From Proteobacteria bacterium UBA6492 (GTDB taxonomy: Bacteria > Pseudomonadota > Gammaproteobacteria > UBA6429 > Thiohalophilaceae), in contig DJMK01000037.1 of assembly GCA_002436485.1 (NCBI GenBank), forward strand, positions 350 to 12,732: a DNA stretch of 12,383 bases. Direction: 5' to 3'. A program made the translations under genes and the position numbers. Shown piece after piece: positions 6,352 through 12,383 of the stretch; within the stretch, counting starts at the first letter, position 1; every line of letters begins with the position of its first letter. Under the pieces are notes generated by a model. The model worked only from the letters and a program-made list of their open reading frames with translations. It made no database searches and was not told the origin of the DNA.

Positions 6352-6361
6352 CTTGCTATGC

Positions 6362-6967
6362 TCAGGAGCGCAGTTTGACAATAATGGCGTTGAAACCGTT
6401 GTCTTTTAGCCGTTTGTTCACCTGGTTCAGTGTGGCCAGGTCCTGCAACGGGCCAACACGTACACGGTGCCAGGTGTCGTCGTTAATGCGTACCGACTGT
6501 ATATTCGCCTTGATCCCGTGTAGCGCAAGCCTGGCTTTTAGTTCATCGGCCTGCTCATGTTGCTTGAACGATCCGACCTGTAGCATGTAATCGATATTCT
6601 CTGTGGTTTGTGTTTTGTCGGTAGAACTTTTGGCGATCTCCTGTTCGGGTACTCGTACCTCCAGCTCCGGTAATATGTAATAAAAATCAAAACTGGGTTT
6701 GACTTCATTCTTACTGGAATCATCTGTTTTAGCTTCAGGTGGGGGAGGCGGTGTGGACTTGTCTTTTTTTACCGCACGTACATCGTTGAAAGTGTCCTTG
6801 ATTGCCCGTGCTAACGCGTCTTTTTGTGTTGGGTGGGTAGAGTTATTCAGGTAAACCAGAAAGGCAACAAACAGGCCGATAGCAAGACCACCGAGCATCC
6901 ATACCCAGCCGGGTAACTGGCCCGGTTTTTTTTGGCGGCGGTTTGATTTTGCATAGTCACGCGGCAT
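6362..6967 (-). CDS. SPOR-domain cell-division protein, FtsN-like
   Basis: A 201-residue bitopic inner-membrane protein. A short basic cytoplasmic tail (1-19, including RRQKK) precedes a transmembrane segment (20-40), a periplasmic linker with a proline run (STPPPPPE, 71-78), the conserved juxta-linker motif FDFYYILPELEV (93-104), and a C-terminal SPOR domain (about 126-200) with strands YMLQVGSF (127-134) and HRVRVGPL (167-174). SPOR domains bind peptidoglycan stripped of stem peptides at the division septum, so a role in cell division or septal wall processing is expected. It lies 90 bases downstream of argS on the same strand, the order seen in P. aeruginosa (argS then a SPOR gene). There is no obvious Shine-Dalgarno before the ATG. 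A minus-strand TTGGCA (7009-7004) with a 17-base spacer to TTTACA (6986-6981) is a weak promoter candidate. Confidence 0.9.
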   Translation of the reverse strand: MPRDYAKSNRRQKKPGQLPGWVWMLGGLAIGLFVAFLVYLNNSTHPTQKDALARAIKDTFNDVRAVKKDKSTPPPPPEAKTDDSSKNEVKPSFDFYYILPELEVRVPEQEIAKSSTDKTQTTENIDYMLQVGSFKQHEQADELKARLALHGIKANIQSVRINDDTWHRVRVGPLQDLATLNQVNKRLKDNGFNAIIVKLRS

Positions 6968-7057
6968 ATGTATAGATTACTGTAAATTCTGGCAATTCAC
7001 CACTGCCAAAAATTTCTCAACGAAAATACTTTAAAAGCTTGTGCAGAATATCAGCTG

Positions 7058-8815
7058 TTACATGGAGTCAGGTGCAGAGACATCAAGTAACCCAAGGCCG
7101 TTGGCGATCACCTGTTTAACTGCATGGATCAGGCAAATACGTGCATTGCGTAGCGTGTCATCCTCAACAATAAACTGGTGTGCGTTGTAGTAGGTGTGAA
7201 AATCATTTGCCAGCTCGCGCAGGTAATGCACGACTTGATGTGGTTCATGTTGCGTGGCGGCAGATTCAATGATCTCCGGATAGCGTGATAACCTGGTTAA
7301 AATAGCAGATTCGTGGCTTTCAGTTAGCTTGTCCAGGTTTTGTAGCCCGAGCGACTCGTCGAAAGCATGGCCCTTGTCGGCAAGCTGTCGCGCCACGCTG
7401 CATACCCGTGCATGTGCATACTGGATGTAATACATCGGGTTATCGTTAGACTGTGATTTAGCCAGGTCCAGGTCAAAATCCAGGTGTTGCTCACATTTGC
7501 GCATGACGTAGAAGAAACGTGCAGCATCGGAGCCGACTTCCTTGCGTAGCTGGCGTAACGTTACGAAATCACCAGAACGGGTCGACATTTGAACTTTTTC
7601 GCCACCGCGGTACAACACCGCGAACTGAACCAGTAACACGTCCAGTTTGGATGCATCATCGCCGAGTGCTTCCAGCGCTGCCTTGACGCGCGGCACATAA
7701 CCATGATGGTCTGCACCCCAGATATCAATGACACGATCGAAACCACGTTCCAGCTTGTCCATGTGATAGGCAATATCCGAGGCAAAATAGGTAGTGACAC
7801 CGTTATCACGCACCAGTACGCGATCTTTCTCATCACCAAAATCTGATGACTTGAACCAGATAGCACCGGCTTTTTCATATGTGTGACCACTGCTTTGCAG
7901 GCGCTCCAGGGTGCGCATCACTGCACCGTTGTCAGTCAGGGTACGTTCTGAATACCATTCATCATAAACGACACCAAAGTTTTGTAGGTCATCGCGAATA
8001 TCATCCAGGATATAGTTAAGGCCCATGTCAAAAACCAGGCGGTATTGATCGGGGCGCAGCAGGTTTTGCATTTTTTCGATCACGGCATCGATGTATTCTT
8101 CCTTGTCACCGTCCGGTGCATCTGCAGGTAAAGCATGGTTGATCTCATCCCAACTATGGCGCATGTGCTCTTCGTTCTCGCGGTGTAACGTGGCCGCGAT
8201 GTCCCACACGTAGTCACCCTTGTAGCCATTGACCGGAAACGGTAATTCCTCACCACACAATTCCAGATAACGTAACCAGACACTGGCTGCGAGAATGTTC
8301 ATCTGGCGCCCGGCATCATTAACGTAATACTCACGGTGCACGTTATAGCCAATGGCATTCAGCAGGTTGGCAACCACTGCACCATAGGCAGCGCCTCGGC
8401 CATGGCCAACATGCAACGGGCCGGTCGGGTTAGCTGAGACAAACTCTACCTGGACGCGTTTGCCTGCACCAATATCGCTTTGCCCGAACTTGGCACCGGC
8501 TTTTAATACAGTAGGCACGATACTGAACTGTGCCTGCTGATTGATGTAAAAGTTGATGAAGCCAGGACCGGCGATCTCTACCTTCTCGATCAGATCCGAT
8601 GCAGGAAGTTGTGCGATGATCGACTCGGCGATATCGCGTGGTTTTTTTCTTGCCGGCTTGGCCAGTGTCATGGCCAGGTTGGTAGCGAAATCGCCATGTT
8701 TGGTGTCACGGGCACGATCAACCTGGATCGCGGGTTCGATATCCGCAGGCAGGCTGCCATCGGACTGGCACTTGCTGATAGCTTGAGACAATAATTTGGC
8801 GATTTCTGCTTTCAT
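7058..8815 (-). CDS. argS: Arginyl-tRNA synthetase
   Basis: Class I aminoacyl-tRNA synthetase of 585 residues, which attaches arginine to tRNA-Arg in the cytoplasm. Domains: an N-terminal additional domain (about 1-110) with GDFATNLAM (41-49); a Rossmann catalytic core with the HIGH-type motif in ANPTGPLHVGHGRGAA (128-143, HVGH at 135-138); GADHHGYVPR (367-376); the KMSKS-equivalent VQMSTRSG (408-415), which lacks the canonical second lysine as in many ArgS enzymes; and an alpha-helical DALR anticodon-binding domain (about 460-585) beginning at PMYYIQYAHAR. Length and motifs are complete, with no sign of damage. The Shine-Dalgarno is weak. A good promoter lies just upstream, and the terminator of the neighbouring SPFH gene separates the two, so argS appears to start its own transcript and probably carries the SPOR gene. 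Confidence 0.97.
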   Translation of the reverse strand: MKAEIAKLLSQAISKCQSDGSLPADIEPAIQVDRARDTKHGDFATNLAMTLAKPARKKPRDIAESIIAQLPASDLIEKVEIAGPGFINFYINQQAQFSIVPTVLKAGAKFGQSDIGAGKRVQVEFVSANPTGPLHVGHGRGAAYGAVVANLLNAIGYNVHREYYVNDAGRQMNILAASVWLRYLELCGEELPFPVNGYKGDYVWDIAATLHRENEEHMRHSWDEINHALPADAPDGDKEEYIDAVIEKMQNLLRPDQYRLVFDMGLNYILDDIRDDLQNFGVVYDEWYSERTLTDNGAVMRTLERLQSSGHTYEKAGAIWFKSSDFGDEKDRVLVRDNGVTTYFASDIAYHMDKLERGFDRVIDIWGADHHGYVPRVKAALEALGDDASKLDVLLVQFAVLYRGGEKVQMSTRSGDFVTLRQLRKEVGSDAARFFYVMRKCEQHLDFDLDLAKSQSNDNPMYYIQYAHARVCSVARQLADKGHAFDESLGLQNLDKLTESHESAILTRLSRYPEIIESAATQHEPHQVVHYLRELANDFHTYYNAHQFIVEDDTLRNARICLIHAVKQVIANGLGLLDVSAPDSM

Positions 8816-8846
8816 ACCAGGAAATTCAGGGTGTTAAAGGCTGCGT

Positions 8847-8875
8847 ATTATCCGTGTTGCTGGATTGCTCGACAA
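8847..8875 (-). promoter_or_regulatory. Likely sigma-70 promoter of argS
   Basis: On the minus strand TTGTCG (8875-8870) is followed by a 17-base spacer and GATAAT (8852-8847). The -10 matches at five of six positions and the -35 at four of six. It lies between the SPFH gene terminator and the argS ATG, giving a leader of roughly 25 bases. Confidence 0.55.
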
Positions 8876-8884
8876 GCAGATCAT

Positions 8885-8914
8885 AAAAAAAACAGCCCCA
8901 AAATGGGGCTGTTT
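8885..8914 (-). terminator. Rho-independent terminator of the SPFH gene
   Basis: Read on the minus strand, a perfect 10-bp stem (AAACAGCCCC / GGGGCTGTTT) with a 5-base loop is followed by a run of eight T residues, the complement of the A-run 8885-8892. It begins 24 bases after the SPFH stop codon and insulates the SPFH gene from argS. Confidence 0.93.
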
Positions 8915-8938
8915 GCCTGGTTAGCATTTGAAAAGTGA

Positions 8939-10615
8939 TTATTTATTCGAAGAAGGCTTTTGCAGACCTTTCATGGTTTCAATCAGGTTGGAAGCACCCA
9001 GCACTGCCGCAGCACCTTCATAGCCAGTGCCCGTCCCATTCACCAGCACGGTTGGTATCTTCACGATAGCCGGGTTTTTGACGGCGGCATCCAGGGCTTT
9101 TTCCAGTGCCTGTAACTGCATGGCGCGTTCTTTGCCGAGTACGTTGGCCTGTGCCTGCTGGCCCTTGGCAATCTCTACCAGCTTGAGCTTTTCACCTTCA
9201 CCGATCAATTTCAGTTGCTCTTTTTTATGAATGGCAGCCTGCTTGGCAATCTCGGCTTTTACCAGGGTTGACTGCTGATCAGCCGTCGCGCGTTCCCGTT
9301 CCACGGTAATACGCTGCTTCTGTGCGGCCTGCTCTTTTATATATGTCTGCTTGAGCTGGCTGGCCAGGTTTTCCCGCTGCGCTGCTACCAGTAGTTCGGG
9401 TGGTATGTATGGCTCACCCAGTCGGACTTCCTTGATGGTCACGCCGACCTTCTGGCCTTCCGGTGCTACGGCCTGTTCTACCAGCTTGACGATTTCATCA
9501 CGCTTGTTCATGAAATCGAGCACCTTGCGATCATCGTGGCCACCAATGGTGCGCAGAATATCGCGTATTGCCGGGGTAATGATTTTGTCTTCCACCGCAT
9601 TCAAATCGCCAACGGTCGCAACCACTATAGGTGCCATTTCCGGTTGAACCTGCACAATCACGCGCAGCTCGACTGGTACGTTCCAGCCTTCAACCCGCAC
9701 GTTAATCGCAGCGTCCGCCGCGTTTTTGGGTACAGGTATGGTTTCGCTGCTTTCAGTTTGCTGAATTTTGCCATTGTCTCCAACGCGTAAATCCACCTGA
9801 CGTTTTTGGTAACCACCTTTATATGTCCAGGTCTGCACACGGGTTGGAATGATCTTCGCCTCATAGGCCTCCTTGTTTAGATAGTAAGCCTGAGGTAACA
9901 AGGGTTCTTTCTGAACGCCCTTGCAGCCTTTCGGTACAACCACCGCGGTGGCCTGTTCATTTACACTGACATTGCTCACCTTGTACTCGGGGCAGTCCTT
10001 GCGTTCCTGTACTTTTGACCTGATAACAGCAACATGGCCTGTTGGCACATCCAGTGCATTGGCAATTTTTACCCGGTACAGGTAACTGTTAATACGATAC
10101 TTACCCGGGCGCAAAACGGTAAGCTGTGGTCCTTTCTGTCCATTACCCTCGGTAAGGAAATGTTTCGCATTTAGCATTTCCTGAATCTTGTCTTCGGGCC
10201 ACGGGTCCGCAATGAACTGGTCTTCACGCAGTGGCAAACCGTCTTCGGTTTTAATCAGTCCGTACTTCCCCTCGGGAATGTTAATGACGGGTTTATGTTC
10301 CACGTCGTACAGGATCTGCACCAGCGGAATAAAGTGAAAGCCAGGGCCAAGAATGTCTGCCTGAGGACCCTTTTGACCATCAGCTGCAATAATTTTACCG
10401 GGTGGTAAATCGGCAGCGAGGTATATGCGCTTCAGGTGGCCGACTTCATCGGAGTCAACAATCACAAACGAGCGTGATATCAGACCAAACACACCGAGTA
10501 GAAACAGTACCGCCTGAATGCCGCGTGTCATCAGCACCGGCTTGCCTTCGATAGGTTTGCGAAACATCGAAATGGCCGCAATGATCAGTACGATTGAAAT
10601 CAGTCCTAGCAACAT
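8939..10615 (-). CDS. SPFH/flotillin-like membrane protein with N-terminal repeats
   Basis: A 558-residue protein. Order of parts: hydrophobic segment 1 (about 2-17), basic loop (R19, K20, K25, R31), hydrophobic segment 2 (about 33-49), a beta-rich region with three diverged repeats (about 52-250), an SPFH-type domain (about 255-405, including NVRVEGWNVPVELRVIVQV and PEMAPIVVATVGDL), then a long Lys/Gln/Ala-rich coiled coil (about 410-515), and a Gly-rich tail. By the positive-inside rule, the basic loop faces the cytoplasm and the bulk lies outside it, as in HflK/HflC. SPFH proteins form oligomeric rings or cages that organise membrane patches and control proteases; no specific partner is visible. 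The Shine-Dalgarno GGAAGGGG lies about 7 bases before the ATG. The gene has its own terminator and a 142-base upstream gap, so it is probably monocistronic. It separates priA from argS, which are adjacent in P. aeruginosa-type genomes. Confidence 0.88.
   Translation of the reverse strand: MLLGLISIVLIIAAISMFRKPIEGKPVLMTRGIQAVLFLLGVFGLISRSFVIVDSDEVGHLKRIYLAADLPPGKIIAADGQKGPQADILGPGFHFIPLVQILYDVEHKPVINIPEGKYGLIKTEDGLPLREDQFIADPWPEDKIQEMLNAKHFLTEGNGQKGPQLTVLRPGKYRINSYLYRVKIANALDVPTGHVAVIRSKVQERKDCPEYKVSNVSVNEQATAVVVPKGCKGVQKEPLLPQAYYLNKEAYEAKIIPTRVQTWTYKGGYQKRQVDLRVGDNGKIQQTESSETIPVPKNAADAAINVRVEGWNVPVELRVIVQVQPEMAPIVVATVGDLNAVEDKIITPAIRDILRTIGGHDDRKVLDFMNKRDEIVKLVEQAVAPEGQKVGVTIKEVRLGEPYIPPELLVAAQRENLASQLKQTYIKEQAAQKQRITVERERATADQQSTLVKAEIAKQAAIHKKEQLKLIGEGEKLKLVEIAKGQQAQANVLGKERAMQLQALEKALDAAVKNPAIVKIPTVLVNGTGTGYEGAAAVLGASNLIETMKGLQKPSSNK
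9875..10462 (-). repeat. Three diverged tandem protein repeats in the SPFH protein
   Basis: Within residues 52-247 three units end in alignable blocks: GQKGPQADILGPGFHFIP (80-97), GQKGPQLTVLRPGKYRIN (159-176) and GCKGVQKEPLLPQAYYLN (230-247). Each is preceded by a V-x-x-G/E-x-V-G/A-x-hydrophobic strand: VDSDEVGHLKR (53-63), IPEGKYGLIK (113-122) and VPTGHVAVIR (190-199). Repeats 1 and 2 share GQKGPQ exactly in protein, but the codons have diverged, so the duplication is old. Confidence 0.65.
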
Positions 10616-10685
10616 GGTTTTTCCCCTTCCTTATATTAGGAACAAGCAATGCCCTGGTGGGCAGATAGTTATTTAAACGTGTCTG

Positions 10686-10703
10686 TTAACCCTGTCGGGT
10701 TAA
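10686..10703. promoter_or_regulatory. Inverted repeat in the SPFH gene leader region
   Basis: TTAACCC (10686-10692) and GGGTTAA (10697-10703) form a perfect 7-bp inverted repeat around a 4-base centre. It lies about 70 bases upstream of the SPFH ATG and has no T-run on either strand, so it is not a normal terminator. It may be an operator or a leader hairpin. Confidence 0.4.
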
Positions 10704-10722
10704 GTGAGTATTTATTTACCTT

Positions 10723-10728
10723 ATTATA
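10723..10728 (-). promoter_or_regulatory. Possible -10 element for the SPFH gene
   Basis: A perfect TATAAT is present on the minus strand in the 142-base gap between priA and the SPFH gene. No good -35 lies 16-18 bases upstream, and the surroundings are strongly AT-rich, so a chance match is possible. If real, the leader would be about 100 bases and would contain the inverted repeat at 10686-10703. Confidence 0.3.
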
Positions 10729-10757
10729 ATTATTGTAATTCGCGATTTTCTTTCTTA

Positions 10758-12383
10758 TTAATAGGTATCCAATGGATCCACATCCAGTGACCAGCGTACC
10801 TTTTGTCCGCTCTTCAGGCTTTCGATTTCAGGTAATACGGCATGCAGGATTGATTGTAAACCGGTGCGTTGTGGTGCCTGTACGATAAGTTGTGTGCGAT
10901 AACGTCCGGCACGTTTTTCCATCGGCGCTGGCATTGGGCCAAAAAGCGCCAGACTGCTGTTCGCATGGTTAGCCAGGATTTCCCTGATGGTTGCGAGAAA
11001 TGCGAGGGGTGCTTCACGGCCGGGTGCCTCAGCGCGAAACAGGGCCATGGCGGTAAAGGGCGGTAGACCTGCCTGTTTACGCTCGGTCAGCACCTCCTCG
11101 GCAAAAGCGCCATAGCCTTGTTGGATGAGGCTCTGCAGCAGCGGGTGGTCCGGGTGGTGAGTTTGAATGTAAACCTCGCCAGGTTGCTCGGCGCGGCCAG
11201 CCCGCCCTGCTACTTGCAGGATGAGTTGCGCCATGCGTTCTGGGGCACGAAATTCTGCACTGTGCAGTCCCTGGTCGGCATCGATGATGCCAACCATGGT
11301 GACGCGCGGGAAATGGTGACCCTTGGCCAGCATCTGGGTCCCCAGCAAGATCTGTCTTTGTCCGTTTTTTACCCGCTCTAGCAGTGAATGCAGGCTACCC
11401 TTGCGCCGTGTGGTATCCCGATCAATGCGTATAATTTCTACATTAGTAAACTTTTCTTGCAGTGCCACCTCAATACGCTCGGTGCCGGCTCCCACGGTAA
11501 GTAATTCGCTACTCTGACACTGTGGACAACTTTTTTCACTGGCACGCTCTGCACCACAGTGATGGCAGCGTAAACGCCGCTCATTGTGGTGGTACGTCAT
11601 GTTACTGTCGCAGCGCTGACAATGTGCAACCCAGCCACACTCATGGCACATCATGGCAGGGGCAAAGCCGCGCCTGTTTAAAAACAACAATACCTGGTTG
11701 TTGTTGTCGAGATGTTGTTGTGCAATTTGTAATAACCGATCTGTCAAACCCTCGTGCATTGGTTGACTGCGCATATCCAGCAGATGGAGTTTCGGTGGCG
11801 AGGCTTCGCCTGCGCGTTGTGGCATTTCAATCCGAGTAAAACGTCCTTGCTGCACGTTATATAAACTTTCAACTGATGGTGTTGCTGAACCCAGCACAAC
11901 CGGAATCCGGTTATGCTTTGCACGCCAGATGGCCAGGTCTCGTGCAGAATAACGAAAGCCTTCATGTTGTTTGAATGAAGCATCGTGTTCTTCATCGATT
12001 ACGATCAGCCCAGGGTTTTTCATCGGTGTAAAGATGGCAGATCGGGTACCCAGGATTACGGGAGCAAGGCCATCCCTTGCGGCAAGCCAGGCATGTAATC
12101 GCTCGGTATCGTTCAAGCCGGAATGTAACACCGACACAGGACAACCCAGTCGTTTTTGGAAACGCTGAATCATTTGTGGTGTCAGGCCAATTTCGGGTAC
12201 CAGTACCAGCGCCTGTTTACCCTCATCGATGATCTTTCGAATCAGTTGCAGGTAAACTTCGGTTTTGCCTGAACCGGTTACGCCATCAAGCAAGAATGCA
12301 TGAAAGTCATTTCGTGCTGTTATTATAGTGTCGAACGCGGCTTGCTGTGCCGCGTTGAGTGTCGGTCCAGCCACGGTTGCGTG
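10758..12383 (-). CDS. priA: Primosomal protein N' (PriA replication-restart helicase), C-terminal 541 residues
   Basis: 3'-to-5' DNA helicase that recognises stalled forks and reloads the replisome. The frame stays open to the window edge (first residues H-A-T-V-A-G), so about 190 N-terminal residues, the DNA-binding domain, are outside; the in-frame GTG at 12374 is not the true start. Visible in fragment numbering: helicase motif I GVTGSGKTEVY (34-44), DEEH (130-133), motif III GSATPS (165-170), a zinc-binding insert with eight cysteines (246, 249, 255, 258, 273, 276, 286, 289), GTQMLAKGHHFP (348-359), DADQGLH (368-374) and motif VI QVAGRAGR (390-397), then the C-terminal domain ending DVDPLDTY. 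All eight zinc cysteines are present, so the protein looks intact. No terminator follows the stop within the 142-base gap. Confidence 0.96.
   Translation of the reverse strand, partial: HATVAGPTLNAAQQAAFDTIITARNDFHAFLLDGVTGSGKTEVYLQLIRKIIDEGKQALVLVPEIGLTPQMIQRFQKRLGCPVSVLHSGLNDTERLHAWLAARDGLAPVILGTRSAIFTPMKNPGLIVIDEEHDASFKQHEGFRYSARDLAIWRAKHNRIPVVLGSATPSVESLYNVQQGRFTRIEMPQRAGEASPPKLHLLDMRSQPMHEGLTDRLLQIAQQHLDNNNQVLLFLNRRGFAPAMMCHECGWVAHCQRCDSNMTYHHNERRLRCHHCGAERASEKSCPQCQSSELLTVGAGTERIEVALQEKFTNVEIIRIDRDTTRRKGSLHSLLERVKNGQRQILLGTQMLAKGHHFPRVTMVGIIDADQGLHSAEFRAPERMAQLILQVAGRAGRAEQPGEVYIQTHHPDHPLLQSLIQQGYGAFAEEVLTERKQAGLPPFTAMALFRAEAPGREAPLAFLATIREILANHANSSLALFGPMPAPMEKRAGRYRTQLIVQAPQRTGLQSILHAVLPEIESLKSGQKVRWSLDVDPLDTY

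Noticed and set aside
7571..7594. ArgS lacking the canonical KMSKS sequence as a sign of a defective enzyme
   Set aside because: Many bacterial arginyl-tRNA synthetases lack the second lysine of KMSKS; all other motifs are intact.
12372..12383. GTG at 12374 as the start of a 538-residue helicase
   Set aside because: The frame continues upstream to the window edge, and PriA has about 190 more N-terminal residues, so this is an internal valine codon.
1..12383. CRISPR array, prophage, defence system or insertion sequence
   Set aside because: No spaced direct repeats, transposase or integrase motifs, terminal inverted repeats or nuclease-toxin genes are visible on either strand.

Overview
The window is a compact chromosomal stretch, about half G+C, from a bacterium that is most likely a gammaproteobacterium. 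The evidence is the argS–SPOR-protein neighbourhood with priA nearby (the P. aeruginosa-type order is priA–argS–SPOR–hslVU), a FetAB-type iron exporter, a long biosynthetic SpeA-type arginine decarboxylase, and a gammaproteobacterial-style spermidine synthase. I cannot name a genus. There are no rRNA or tRNA genes, insertion sequences, CRISPR arrays or phage genes. No gap between genes exceeds about 205 bases.

Layout. Bases 1-588 (+) are the 3' end of an Amt ammonium transporter, closed by a strong UUCG-loop terminator. Bases 794-1030 (-) encode a small dual CDGSH iron-sulfur protein, divergent from fetA-fetB (1111-2507, +), an ABC exporter of the iron-efflux type. speE (2510-3361, -) converges on fetB with a 2-base gap and diverges from speA (3446-5338, +), which is followed 9 bases later by a small cupin gene (5348-5623, +). 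The cupin gene converges, with a 4-base gap, on a leftward block: a YugP-type membrane zinc metallopeptidase (5628-6314), a SPOR-domain FtsN-like protein (6362-6967), argS (7058-8815), a large SPFH/flotillin-like membrane protein (8939-10615), and the C-terminal three quarters of priA (10758-12383, cut by the window edge).

How the genes fit together. Three functional groups can be read: iron and Fe-S handling (CDGSH protein plus FetAB), polyamine synthesis (SpeA makes agmatine; SpeE adds an aminopropyl group to putrescine; the middle steps and decarboxylated SAM production are not encoded here), and a housekeeping/envelope block (PriA, ArgS, SPOR protein, SPFH protein, YugP).

Most of the window is ordinary housekeeping DNA. 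The part most worth a second look is the SPFH protein. Its N-terminal half appears to contain three diverged tandem repeats ahead of the SPFH domain and coiled coil, an order that recalls the major vault protein. Its gene sits, with its own terminator, between priA and argS, which are normally adjacent. Other points are palindromes in the two divergent promoter regions (CDGSH/fetA and speE/speA), a degenerate ABC signature in FetA, and the absence of hslVU from its expected position.
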